Shown: one piece after another, positions 23,001-34,142 of the stretch
How positions within the stretch are numbered: position 1 is the first letter of the stretch
Layout of the letters: every line of letters begins with the position of its first letter
From: Hysterium pulicare CBS 123377
Taxonomy: Eukaryota; Ascomycota; Dothideomycetes; Hysteriales; Hysteriaceae
Reading direction: 5' to 3'
DNA: 64,000 nucleotides
Assembly (NCBI GenBank): GCA_000467715.1
Contig: AJFK01000931.1
Coordinates: 124,001 to 188,000, forward strand
Position numbers and translations under genes: made by a program
Notes under the pieces: generated by a model
The model's input: only the letters and a program-made list of their open reading frames with translations
Database searches by the model: none
Told to the model about the DNA's origin: nothing

Positions 23001-25251
23001 TGGTGGATGTTTGAGAGAAATCTAATTGCTCGGCAGCCGACTCTCTCTAAGAGCATCAATATAGCCGGCCCTGTCTTAACATCTCTCCACAGCCGGGTTC
23101 CATCAATCAACCCCATGAGTATCGCCGTTTCTCTATCGGCACGGCAATCTCGCTCTATGACAGGCCTGCGCTGGTACAATGCCTCCTCGGAAAGAGGTTC
23201 CAGTTCCTCGTGCTAAGTAAACAACTCCCGCTCTCATTTCACCCCGATATGTCCAAAGGCCTGGCCGCCGTACCTGCAGATATGACTGCATATTCTGCTT
23301 GTTGGTTCTCCACACGGCGCAAATGCTGCTCGGAACCTTTATGGCTTAATCTCAGTTCCCGTCGCCAGCTTCCGTGATTTCCATGCTGCTGCTCCAGGTA
23401 GGCATCAAGCACGGCTAGATTGCTGCCGCGAGGACCAGGTTCACCGACGACGACCTCCTCCAAGCGGTTTACCGCTCCGATGCGATTCCGCTGCGAGCAC
23501 CCCGATGCTCAGAGGGTGGCTTTCGTTGGAAGTTTTGGATGCCCAGATTCTCAAAAGGCGAGCGCCCAGCCCGAAAGAGGAAGCCGGACACAATGTTGAA
23601 GGCAAGCCTTGGAGAACTATTGGGTCAGAGAGTTGCACCATTCGGCTACTGTTGCATGGTGGAAATCTCACGACTGCTTTCGGCAAGCTTGCCTGACAGA
23701 GGATAGTCGCTGCTTAATCTCGTCCGCTTGATTGCTGGCAATCAATCCAGCGACAGCTCGGCTCAGAAGGCTTGATGCGCAATTTAGCGGTTAGACTGCA
23801 GGCTATAGGGACTCCTGCCCTCTGGCTTCAACATAGGTCAAATCTGCTTTTTGGCACAACAATCAATCCCACCATCGCTGAGTCTTGCGATCTAGCGGAT
23901 CCACCCGTTGCTCTGTGCGCCGAGGCATCCTTGTGATCTGCACGATTGCGGCGCCCATGCTTGAGCCTCTTTTCACAAGCTTTTCAGCCGTTACAATCAA
24001 TAAATGGGTGAACGGCTCGGGTTGCTCCATTGTGATGCATCAGAATAGTGGACCAAACTCTCAACGAGGCTCTTACATCTCGTCTGATATCCCGCCTCAT
24101 CCTAGCCATCTCAGCGATCGTGGCTGTATTTGGACGTGGACTACAACTTCCCGTAATCACTGAACCCGTTCCCGGAAATTGTGCCGAACAGGCAAAGGAT
24201 GGCCGAAGAGTAATGAAGCAAAAAACCAAGTTGAATTTTCGCCCTGAAAAAACATCCGATAGCACTTTACTTTGGGGCCAGAAGTGCGCCTCAGGAACAT
24301 TAGGACAAGTATCAGTAGCCTTTTTGTCACGGTCTGCACTAATGAGAACCCCAGAACAATTTCTGACGATGTACGGGGTAAATCCGCCCAAGCCACACCA
24401 ACCCCTCTTCCCTGCACCGCCAATTCCGATATCTTTTCGTCTCCCGACTGGCAGGATTGCCTTTTCCACTCTCGTGTGATCTTCCCACCCCACCGGCCTC
24501 GGAGATTCTCATCACTTCACAAGCTCGAAGGATGGCATGCCTACCCCATCTTGCAACATGTGCAATCTGGGCTTCAACTTTCGGCATCGTTATGCAAGCC
24601 CTGACGAGGCCCGCTGGTAAGTACCATGCACGTAGGCGTTGAGCCGTATTGACGCCCTTGCTCCAATTCCACGAGGCCTTGATGCGCTCTGATCCGGAAG
24701 CGGTGGCCACGGCGCTCTTCTTCATGTCGTGCATGGACGGGATGTGGGCCAAGCCTTAACGACACAGCATTGCAGCCTGCAGCGAATAGAACCAACACAA
24801 CTGCCATCTCATGCACCTCGCCAGCATGATGCACTGCATGTGGAGCTCGACTGTTGCCCATCCCAGAAACTGACTCGAAGGGAGAAGCCGACTGACAGGT
24901 GTGATATTCAAGCTCTACTCGCCATATCACCTACTCTTCTCCAATTTTACGCTGGGGCCAATAAGACGCTGGAACGGCCTGTTGTCAAAGTACTTGTTGC
25001 TGTTAGCCTATTTGAACTGAGGAGGAACTCTGGACTCTGCTTCTAACGTCATATTACTGCTTTAGGCCTTCAGTACCATGGTTACTCAACTGCCTTCCCT
25101 TGCCAACAACCCTCGCCTTCTGAAACCGGCCCCTCCAGACTGATTATTCACGTGCCTTGTCCATGGCACAGTCAGCTTGCCAGGCCAGCCTCCACTTCGA
25201 CCGGCATGCTTATCGATTCATTCCCAAACCCCTACCTGCAATACCTCCTAG
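20070..25251. other. 5.2-kb tract without recognised genes upstream of vosA
   Basis: Both strands carry many short open frames (for example 20450-20896 minus, 20624-21013 plus, 23984-24493 minus), mostly mutually antisense and without family resemblance. Base composition looks balanced to GC-rich, not the AT-rich pattern of RIP-mutated repeats. No terminal repeats, transposase or reverse-transcriptase motifs were seen. The part nearest vosA is probably its long promoter and 5' leader, as regulatory genes in these fungi often have. The rest is unexplained. Confidence 0.45.
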
Positions 25252-27190
25252 CTACACGCCCACACGATTGAGCCTGATCATCAGTGTGTCGCTCTTTGGA
25301 GGCGCCGTGTATGCGTCAGACTGCTCAATGCCTGTATCATCGACGATGGTCGTCGTAAAGTTTGAATAGATGGCAGCGACGATGTACTTCATTTCTGTCA
25401 TGCTCACCGTCAGTAAGAAAACTCACCTCGTTGCTTAGGTACAATTCAAACAGCAGTGTCTAGTGCAGTTTTCAATGAATGAGAGCGACCGTGTTTTTTC
25501 GACCCGTCGGCCTCTCCAATGAGATTCTCCAACAGCCAACGAATACACGCGAGGCTACTGGCCCTAAGCGCATGCCTAACAGCTAATCTAATAGCTAGTC
25601 CATTCGAACTCAAGTCTCCACCACCACCGCACAAGGAGCAAAACGAAAATATAGACTTACGATAGACAGCCAAGTTACTCCCAACGCACATCCGACCGCC
25701 TGATCCAAAGGCCCAAAACCATCTATCCATCTCCTTCTTCTTCTCCACACCACCGAGAACACCTCCTTCATCAATTGACAGCCATCGCTCTGGCTTCCAC
25801 TCCATCGCCTGCTCATACACGCCCTCATTCGCATGCAAAATGCCCGCACTCGAGCTTACCCTCACCCCACCCGGTACCCTGTAACTTGACTCTTCTGGAC
25901 CAAGCCTACAGCCGGTAGACGGGGTGACTCGCGGCTGAGGTCCCGGAATAGCAGAGTGTAAGCGAAGTGTCTCCCAGATGATTGCTTGAAGAAGTGGCAA
26001 TGCATCCATTGCTTTCGCATCTGGGAGGTCGGGCGCAGACGAGGGGATAAGGGGAGGAGAAAGGGTGAGCAGCTCTGCCTGTAGAGCTCTTTGAAGATTG
26101 GGATGGAGTGACAGCTCATGGATGAGATAGGTTAGAGTTATCCCTGAGGTGTCAAAGCCGGCCGCTAGATGATCGAGAAGTTCGGAAGCTACTGTCAGAC
26201 GCTGGTCAGAGGGCTGTAGTCCGTTCTTCTTGATTTCCTTCGCTAAAGCGGAGGATAATTGGCCATACACAGCCGGCACATCTGCGGGATCCATCTCGCC
26301 GCTTTCATTTTGACTCAATATTGCAGCTGCTTTATCGCACATCCCTACCGTCCACGCGTCAATTTCTTCATTGGCATTATCCACCCATTGTGGCACGAGC
26401 TTCATGCTAAACCATCGCCTTAGTCCCCTCGTAAACTCGGGTAACTCCTGCGGCCAGAAATTGAACGAGCGCCTTGAATTGTACAGATTCAGGAAGTGCG
26501 CAAGTTCGGCTTCATTACAGGTTAGATTGGAGCTAGCTGACAGGCCGAAAATGTAACCAGTCACGATATCCATCGTGCAGGCACTAAGCATCGCATAGAT
26601 GTTCACAACTCCGGGATCTGGAGCGGAGAAGGTGGCATCGAGCTGAGGAAGCAGTCGCTTGTATAGGATGATAGAAGTCTGCGCGGAGAGGGGAGCTGAA
26701 GAATTGATGACGGATTTGCTGTAGACATTGCTGAGCATGCGCTTCCGGCTTGAATGGGGCTTGCTGCAGGGCGTAGAGAACATGTTTGGGACACTAGAGA
26801 TATACATGTTAATACAGATTACTTAGTCCTAGTTTCATGCATAATCAGATGAAGAACAAGCAAAGCAACTCACCCCTCATAATTCTCAAAAAACTCATAC
26901 CAAAACCCCTTCTCCATACCCCCCGCATAAATCTCCCTCAACCCGCCCTGAACACAATTAACGCTGATCTCATTCGGCGCTAACCGAATCACGGGACCCA
27001 GTCTCTCATGCGCGGCTTTCAAGGTGCGGTTTTCAATTCCCTTGAATCGTACCCAGAGGATCCAAAGAGGTGTTACATGGGCCAGTGGATGTGCGGCTGG
27101 GATCTTGCGCAGGGGGTTGGAGAGAACTTTGTAGAAATGATGGAGGAGGAGGAAGAGGGGGGGAAGGAAGAGGAAGGAAGTATGGAGCAT
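25252..27190 (-). CDS. cytochrome P450 monooxygenase
   Basis: Membrane-anchored haem-thiolate monooxygenase; substrate unknown. Exons 27190-26874, 26793-25661 and 25394-25252 give 530 aa. An N-terminal hydrophobic anchor (LHTSFLFLPPLFLLLHHF) is followed by the Pro-rich hinge, the I-helix AGFDTSG, ExxR as ETLR, the PERW motif and the haem loop FGSGGRMCVGSNLAVY, with axial Cys near residue 475. The last intron is unusually long (266 nt). Using it joins SNLAVY to QMKYIVAAIYSNFTTTIVDD and a normal P450 C-terminus ending LMIRLNRVGV. Reading on without that splice gives a false tail with no P450 resemblance. The gene lies head-to-tail downstream of the GH43 gene (338 bp between them). The overall style (IPAAHPLA, GPVIRLAPNEIS) is that of CYPs often labelled benzoate-4-monooxygenase-like or pisatin-demethylase-like; the CYP family is not assigned. 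Confidence 0.88.
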
Positions 27191-27528
27191 TTTCTTTATT
27201 GGAGTTTAGAGTAGTCTGCACAACTCAAACAGAAGTGAAGAAATTTGAGATTTGGGAGAGGTCGAAATCAGATATAAAGTAGTGTATGATAGTGACTCTT
27301 GGAAGGGTGATTGATAGAGAGGCTTATCGATAAGCTTGCATTGCGTTACGTCAGCACGCGGGGAGGGCTCTTGCCGCGTGGATGATAGCTGCCCGTTAGG
27401 CGTCTACAGCGTCTGGAAACAAGCTGTGTGGTAGTCCATCTTGGTGCACAAGATAAGTCTGGATTTTATATACAATAGCTCTTCCGATTACACTTCTAAC
27501 ACTTTCTATGCGAGATAATCTCCTAGAT
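27191..27528. promoter_or_regulatory. promoter region of the P450 gene
   Basis: Tandem intergenic gap of 338 bp on the minus strand: GH43 3' UTR followed by the P450 promoter. No defined element recognised. Confidence 0.4.
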
Positions 27529-30085
27529 TTAATCCCTGAACTGACCCTGAGGTGTGTACTTCCAATTAAAAAAGTAAGCATCCGTCGTTCCATTTCCACC
27601 ATTGCTCGTTGCATAAACCCCTACGAGGGTCCCAGTAAATCCCCAACTGACAATGGATCCAGGGACATAAGCAAATGTCTGCATCTGCGACTCAGCATGT
27701 GCTGGTCCAGCAGACAAAGAATAATGAGTCAGATTGAAGGCTTTGATCTCCATAGTAAGAGGTTGCTCTGTCCAATTGCTCGGAACAGGTGTGACGATAG
27801 GGTCAGGTACCGGTATATACGAGATGGCCTGGAATCGAAAGTGGGGGATGGGCTCTGAGGAATTGGATGATGGAAGCATAGCGACGCCAAAGCGCGCATG
27901 ATGGTTCTGCATATTATCAGACTTGATCGGAATGGAATAAGCATTCTATTAACGTACCTGGGTCAAGAACAATGTAACTCCGGCTTCCTCCTCTTGCACT
28001 TTTGGCGAGAAATCCATATCCACGCTGTAAGTGAATAGGGTATCCGTCTGTCTCCTTCCAATAAAGGTTTGCCCTCCTGGCCCCCCAAAGTTTCCGTCAA
28101 TCCCAGTCAAGTTCAGCTTCGATGGTGTCAGTCGAAGAGCATATGGGTGCTCTGGAGGTGACACAATGTACGAATTCTCGACAGGAGGGCGCCAATAAAG
28201 GAAGTGGGCAGGCAACTCAGTGCCGGGAGCGAAGTCGTAGTTATCAGGTTCGTAAATGAAAAGCCTAAGGTATGTTTTAGTTTTTTGGTCGCTCGGATCG
28301 GAAGCAGAGATTTGTATAGCCTACCCTGATCCTTCAATGTCCTTGTCGATTTCAGGTAGTGCCCATCCATTCATCACTCCGCTGACATTGGTCCATATCG
28401 GCCATTCACCAGACTTCCAAGTAACAGGAGAGAGGACTGTTTCCCGACCCATGGGATATGTGATATATTCTGGGCCGGAACGAGTGGACAGAGCTACTCC
28501 CCACCTGTAACTGTTAGACACCAATCGACAGAGTTTTTTTGTCGGACGTACCAGTTCCCAGATGCGTCTTGGAAAAGGTCGGCATGGCCCACAGTCTGAC
28601 CTTAGAAGAGTAAGCGTTTCAACATAGACTTGGAGCTGCGAATTCTCACAGTAAGATGTGGTGTTCGCATTCGAAACAATGGGATTGGCCGGATTGGCTT
28701 CGTATGGTCCGTAGAGATTGCTCGATCGAGCTATTGTCTCCATGTGGTTCAAACCCGTCCCTCCTGCATGCCAACATGATTAGCGAATGATTATTCATTT
28801 GAAACTATCATGCGCGGCCGAGAACAATTTACAAGGACAAGACGGCGAGTTGCAAGACATTCATTTGAACCAGAACGAATTCATTTGCGGTATGACACCA
28901 CAGATCAACCCTTACCTTCTGCAACCATCAAATAGAAATACCCATCTTTCGTGTAAATATGAGGTCCTTCAGGTGCCTAGGTCACTTTTCATTAGGAAGT
29001 GGCTATCGTCAGGTGGGGTAAAAGTATACCAAACCGCCTGTACCATTCCAGAGATTGACCCAATCGCCCTCGAGTTCCCCGGTCTGCAGGTCGACAGTAT
29101 TGAGGTGAATACCAGGACTATGTCGGTAGCCATTAGTCATTTCGGAGCGCTCCAGGTCTTCCGGCAATCGTACTCACCTAACATGATATGCGTGTGATCC
29201 AACAATGTAAGGTTTGCCTGCTTCATCCCAGTATGGACTCGTATCGTATCCAGTGAATTTGAAGTGAACTGCATTAGTCCATGAAGCTGGTTCGAATGGA
29301 TTATCTGATTGGAATATGATCTGGTAAGTTCCGAAGTCAGCTTCGTTCTTCATCAACAGCCATGCATGGCAGCCTACATTATCCCATCGCGACGCATCGT
29401 CTGCAGCTCGTTTGTCCTGGACAAAGGTGGTCACTAGGTAGAACCTTCCCCGATGGTAGCGAATTGCCGGTGCCCAAATGCCGCTCGTAGACCCGTTCGA
29501 GACCGCCAGTTCGGGGAGTTGTTCGGGCCTGTTCAACACATTGCCTATAGGGTGGAGAATCAAGGTCAGGCTGGAACTTCAGAATTCCTGCGGACGATGG
29601 GAAGCAAACGAAGGCATATTCACAAAAGGGCCGCTCGTTGATGGAACCCCTGAGTCCAATCGTCAAGACATTCAATAGCGCTATTGTAGGTTGTGACAAA
29701 ATCGCATCAAGCAGCTAACCTGTAGTAGGGGTTTGATCTTATTGGAAATGGTGTAATCAAGGGAAGCAGCCATTGCAGACCACAATATTGAATAGATTAT
29801 TTCCAGAGTTCTGATTGGTCGTCTTGAAAACCACTCGTGGTACTTACTGATAAGTTTCCAGTTTTGCAAATCTTTGCTTGCATGTATTGGAATGCCTGGA
29901 AATGCATTGAAACTAGACGAGGCACAGAAGAATGTGTCATCCCATTCCGGAACGAAGATACAACTCGGATCAGGATGAAAGCCTGGAAGGATAGGGTTGT
30001 AGTAGGTTGAGTTTTTCGTCACGGACCGACCAGCTCCGAGACACGGTGACAATAGAACGAAAACTGCGAGGGATAGGAAAATCAT
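27529..30085 (-). CDS. secreted glycoside hydrolase family 43 (beta-xylosidase/arabinosidase type)
   Basis: Predicted secreted hemicellulase. A signal peptide (MIFLSLAVFVLLSPCLGAG) precedes the GH43 five-bladed propeller. NPILPGFHPDPSC carries the general base Asp (residue 39). NVLNRPEQLPELA, GIWAPAIRYHRGRFYLVTT and GYDTSPYWDEAGKPYIVGSH follow. APEGPHIYTKDGYFYLM carries the general acid Glu, then QTVGHADLF-like and WWGVALSTRSGPEY. A C-terminal concanavalin-like domain (FLYWRPPVENSY to about FNWKYTPQGQFRD) matches the usual GH43 companion domain. About nine exons. First exon 30085-29848, then a 303-nt intron to 29544. A stop-free 57-nt intron follows within the RWDN-IIFQSD segment; later exons are joined by short introns. 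Beta-xylosidase versus alpha-arabinofuranosidase cannot be decided from sequence alone. Adjacent to the P450. Confidence 0.88.
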
Positions 30086-30978
30086 GGTGGCCGGCAGGAG
30101 GGTAGCGACGGGGATCAGTGTGTTGAGCCCGGTTCTAGGATTGCATACTCAGCGGTGAGAAGCTGCAGGCTTATGGATTGTGGCATCCATTCAACCATGA
30201 CACTTGTACATATGGCGCTTTGGTCACGGAAATTTCTCGCTGATTGCTTTTAGAGGCGCCGGATAAAATGGCTGGGCCGGCATGGGCCACGATGGTGACA
30301 TGATCTCTTGAAGATTGCCAAGCAGGTGAATTTGAATTGGTGTCTATAAAAGCGTGCTAGGGAATACTGGTGGAAAATAAGGACAACGGTGAAAAGTGGA
30401 TGTGGGGTGCATGCGTCGAGATCGACCGGGTAAAGAGATGCATGGTGGAGGAGAAGGGTGGAGGCTTGAACGGGTTGCGTTGAGCGGAACCACGGAACTT
30501 GTTGCACGTGATAAGGCCGGAGAATACCTAGGTACTGTACAAATGCATCTTTGGGGAGCTCCAAAAATCTCATACCGGACGGCAGGGTTTAGAGGTTGAA
30601 ATACGGGAGCTACAGTACTCTCATTTATACGTAACGTAAGAGTTACTGGAAGGGTCAGCTTCAATCCAAGAAGGATACAGAACCTGAGTTTGAGCACTGT
30701 CAGTGTGCTTCATAGTACTTTGAGACGAAGCTTACATGTAGTATGAATGCGCAATGTAGTGGAGTTGAGGTTATGAGGCGACCAAGATACTTCACAGCCT
30801 CATAAAACGCTATTCCATTTCTCACCTAGCGTGATAATTGAATGCAACAAGCGAAGCCCACCATCGTCACCTCAGTCTTGAAATCAACATTGAAAACTTG
30901 AAATAATATTTCAAGTCCCCTCAGCAGATTCTGTTCCAAGTGCCTTTTAATAATCCCCTACGCCTTACCGTACCAACC
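30086..30978. promoter_or_regulatory. divergent promoter region, GH43 / eL6
   Basis: About 890 bp between divergent ATGs. The last 120 bp before the eL6 start are AT-rich with CT-rich runs, a style seen at ribosomal-protein promoters. The minus open frames at 30250-30697 start at non-ATG codons and look like chance frames. Confidence 0.45.
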
Positions 30979-31588
30979 ATGTCGGACCAGAAAGCCCACA
31001 AATACTACCCGGCTGAAGACGATGCTCAATTGAAGAAGGTATGCATACCACATAGATCAGTGAGTAAGGAAAAGATGCAGCTCACGCTGTTGAATTCAGG
31101 CTCGAAAGTCCCTTCGCCCTACCAAATATCGCTCCTCCCTCCAACCCGGAACAGTCCTCATCCTGCTCGCAGGCCGATTTCGAGGGAAACGAGTTATCCT
31201 ATTACGCCAACTCTCCGGCGGCGTTCTCCTAATCACCGGTCCCTTCCGCTCAAATGGAGTCCCTCTACGACGTGTAAACCACCGCTATGTGATTGCAACT
31301 TCCACAACCGTAGACATCTCTGGAATCGACAACAAGCTACTGGACAAGATCTCAGAGGATGAGTACTTCACAAAGGGGAAGGAGAGTAGGGGAAAGGGGG
31401 AGGGGGAATTCTTCAAGCAGGGAGAGAAGCCACAGAAGAAAGAGGTCGAGCCGAGTAGGGTGGAGGATCAGAAGTCTGTGGATAAGGCGATCATGTCGAA
31501 TGTGAGGAAGGTGGAGAATCTGAGCCAGTATCTGAGCTCGAGCTTCAGTTTACGGAGGAGCGAGAGGCCGCATGTTATGGCATTTTGA
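30979..31588 (+). CDS. RPL6: 60S ribosomal protein eL6
   Basis: Structural protein of the cytosolic large ribosomal subunit. Exons 30979-31038 and 31100-31588 (182 aa) flank a 61-nt intron with GTATGC donor. The protein starts MSDQKAHKYYPAEDDAQLKK, followed after the splice by ARKSLRPTKYR and the eL6 core PGTVLILLAGRFRGKRVILL, GVLLITGPF, SNGVPLRRVNHRYVIATS. The C-terminal end QYLSSSFSLRRSERPHVMAF matches the family's terminal SFSL...PH. The length is close to budding-yeast L6 (176 aa). Several positions usually conserved look changed (RRVNHRYV where RRVNARYV is usual), and a Gly/Lys/Glu-rich insert sits before GEGEFFKQGEK. It could be a fast-evolving sole copy or a second paralogue. Confidence 0.88.
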
Positions 31589-34142
31589 GCAAAGTATGGG
31601 AACGAACGATGGCGATATAGCGACCTTTCGTGCTTAGGCTGAGTCAAAAGGAGAACATTGTCACAGGAGCATTATGGAGAACATTCATCACCTATCGGAT
31701 ATGATGATGGCCTCAATGAACGGCCAGCGGCTAAAGTATGGATGTAAAAACCGAAGGCACGGGCGGGGGTAGATTTCTAGAGACTACACCGCAGGTATAT
31801 CACGATACCCGTCCTTATTAAGGCATGGGAATACCCTAATATCAAATTTGATAGTTCTTCAAACCTAGAATGATTGTCCCCAGCTAGTTGGCCTTACCAT
31901 ATACCGGCCAAACCGTAACATTGTGCTAATGAGCACTTCATGGACCTTAAATCCATGTGACAAGGCTCGCCCGTAACGGTTGACGCTGTGAGCCTTGAGT
32001 ACTGTCTAGAATCGTTAGCCATTGGCGATGTGAGTAAGGCTGTAACTCGGCTTTCTAAAGACAAATATGGTGATACTCATCTTCGACGATAATAGATGAA
32101 CACCTTTAACTCAAAACGATGCGTTGAGAATTACGGGAACACGACCCTGAGTTCCCGCTTCTCCTCCGCGCCACCAAGCCCACCACCACCACCACCCCCA
32201 TGTCGGGCTGATACGATGGTATTGGATTCATTCTCGAGCCAGTCGACCGATAAGCCAGGGCGAAATCATCAGAGCGTTGCGGCACTTATGGAGAACCAGA
32301 TTTTGTGTATGAGAAGGACGTAAAGAAAGGGGGGTTTATAGCTACGTCAATGACGCTACCGCATCTCTGCTTCCGTAATGTGTGAGCGACTCTATCATGT
32401 GCTTGACTTCACATGGTCTGTGAACACATGCGGTCGCTAACTCCGATTACTTTCCAATCGCATATATGTCATTCTCAGTGACTCGTATTCTTGGACACTC
32501 TTCGCCTCGAACTCAATCACCTAGTATTCAAAGCCTACTCACGACTTTGTGCTGAGCTGCAGTTGTTGAAGGTTTCAATATTGCACTGTGTTCATGAAGA
32601 TAGAGCTGGAGTGATCGTCCAAAAAAGGGACTTAATTCGCCACAAAAAAAGCCAATAGGGACCAGAACAGTGAGAATATACAGTATGCGTAAATGAAGAG
32701 GATCACTATTACAAGTATTGCTGGTGAACTCATCAATTTTATCATTATCTGCGCACAATCAGCATCCTAGGACCCTTCTTACTCCACCTTGTTAACACAT
32801 TCAAACACCCTCCCAACCATCTACATCAGTAGTCGATCATTTTGGACCCAACCCCACACCTCCCTACCCATTGAGCAGACTTTTGTAGTCCCTCCCTCCG
32901 TTCATCATGATAGCATTGGATACAGATTTGGTTGCACTCCGGAGCAGATCCCATTTGGATATATTCAGTCCATTTTAGGCCAAAAGTACCCAGAGCAATA
33001 CAAGGCCTCAGGCCCAACGATGTTGCACCTAGCCCAAAGATGATGGCTTGGAGAAGATGTGGTTCAAAAGAAAGTCGACCGACGGAGGAGGAAGAAGGTA
33101 TATATGTTGGTTGAACGACGTCGAAGATGAAGTTACGTAAGCGAGTTTAGGCGGTGAAGCGATGCCATGTGCCAGTCGCAGCTTTGGAAATGGGTATGGG
33201 AAAGGAGTTCCGAGGTTTAGAGTGCAGTCCGACGACATCGCTCAAAGATCTTTTCTAAGTGTTGGATATGGCGTAAAGAGGAAAAACTTTACTTAATAAA
33301 AAACTTTATGATATGTTGCAGAACTATGTTTCGTATAAGCATAGAGATGGAGGGTTTCTGAGTGAGTAATGGTGGTCGATTGAATTGAAAGTTATGAACT
33401 GGAATGGTAATTAAGATGTCACTTGGCGGATGGGAGACGTCAGTGAGATCTGGGGGGCCTCATGGCCGTTTCGAAATTAAGTCCGCGCCTCATCAGTCAT
33501 TGATACCATCCCACAAAGGTGGTTTAGACTCTGAAAGGCTTCAAAGCGATTTGGCCTCTTAGAATTGAGCAGAAAGCAATGTCGTACATATATCTGGTCT
33601 TGGAAGGTTGGGAAAAGGCTTGAGTAGATTCTTGAGAAAGAGCCTTGCGCGTAGGGCGATGCGAATACGTTCTGATATTTCACGAGTAGCGGTTATTGTA
33701 TGCTTTTGGTATTGGATTCATACCTAATATGAAGGCAACAACCAATTCCATCTCCCTCAAATGCAACCAAGGCCCCAACAGCGCAGGCCAATGAACAGGA
33801 ATCCATATATATCCGCCGCTTGATACGCAAACAGAAACCCGGGAACAGGTAAATCCCAGATACTGATCAGACCCAACCAGAAAAACCATCCCTTAAACCT
33901 CATAATCTAAACCTGTAGTTTTAGAGAGCGCCACCGGTTTCTAAGGAGCTGAGAGTAGCGAAGACGCCCGTAGAACAATAGATCGAGGAGTCGAGGAATG
34001 CAAAGCGCGGAAGATGCCGAGAAAAATGCAAATGCAGCATATACAAGAAGGTGCAAGATAATTAAATGACGTAGAAAACGGTTGTAATGGACCAGCATGA
34101 GGGAGAAGAAGCACGGATACTATTATCAAGAGGCGGACACGT
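31589..34142. other. 2.5-kb convergent intergenic region
   Basis: Between the stops of eL6 (plus) and the GMP gene (minus). It contains a short CCA-type microsatellite near 32168-32200. A 48-codon hydrophobic minus frame (MRFKGWFFWLGLISIWDLPV and on) sits near 33757-33903; it has no recognised relatives. AT-rich stretches occur around 33270-33320. Other open frames look like noise. Confidence 0.45.
32168..32200. repeat. CCA-rich microsatellite
   Basis: A run of CCA/CCC-type trinucleotides, about eleven units with interruptions, visible directly in the sequence. It lies in intergenic DNA, so no protein repeat is implied. Confidence 0.7.

Noticed and set aside
23984-24493. 169-codon minus frame
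   Set aside because: Mirrored by a 143-codon plus frame over the same bases; neither resembles a protein family.
16130-25250. Possible transposon or virus-derived insert
   Set aside because: No long terminal or inverted repeats, target-site duplications, or polymerase, integrase or transposase motifs could be seen in either gene-poor tract.
25446-25660. P450 tail as an extended exon after the haem loop
   Set aside because: It lacks P450 features, and the alternative acceptor at 25395 restores the conserved C-terminus.
30344-30697. 117-codon minus frame upstream of eL6
   Set aside because: Non-ATG start, lies in a divergent promoter gap, Ser/Pro-rich random translation.
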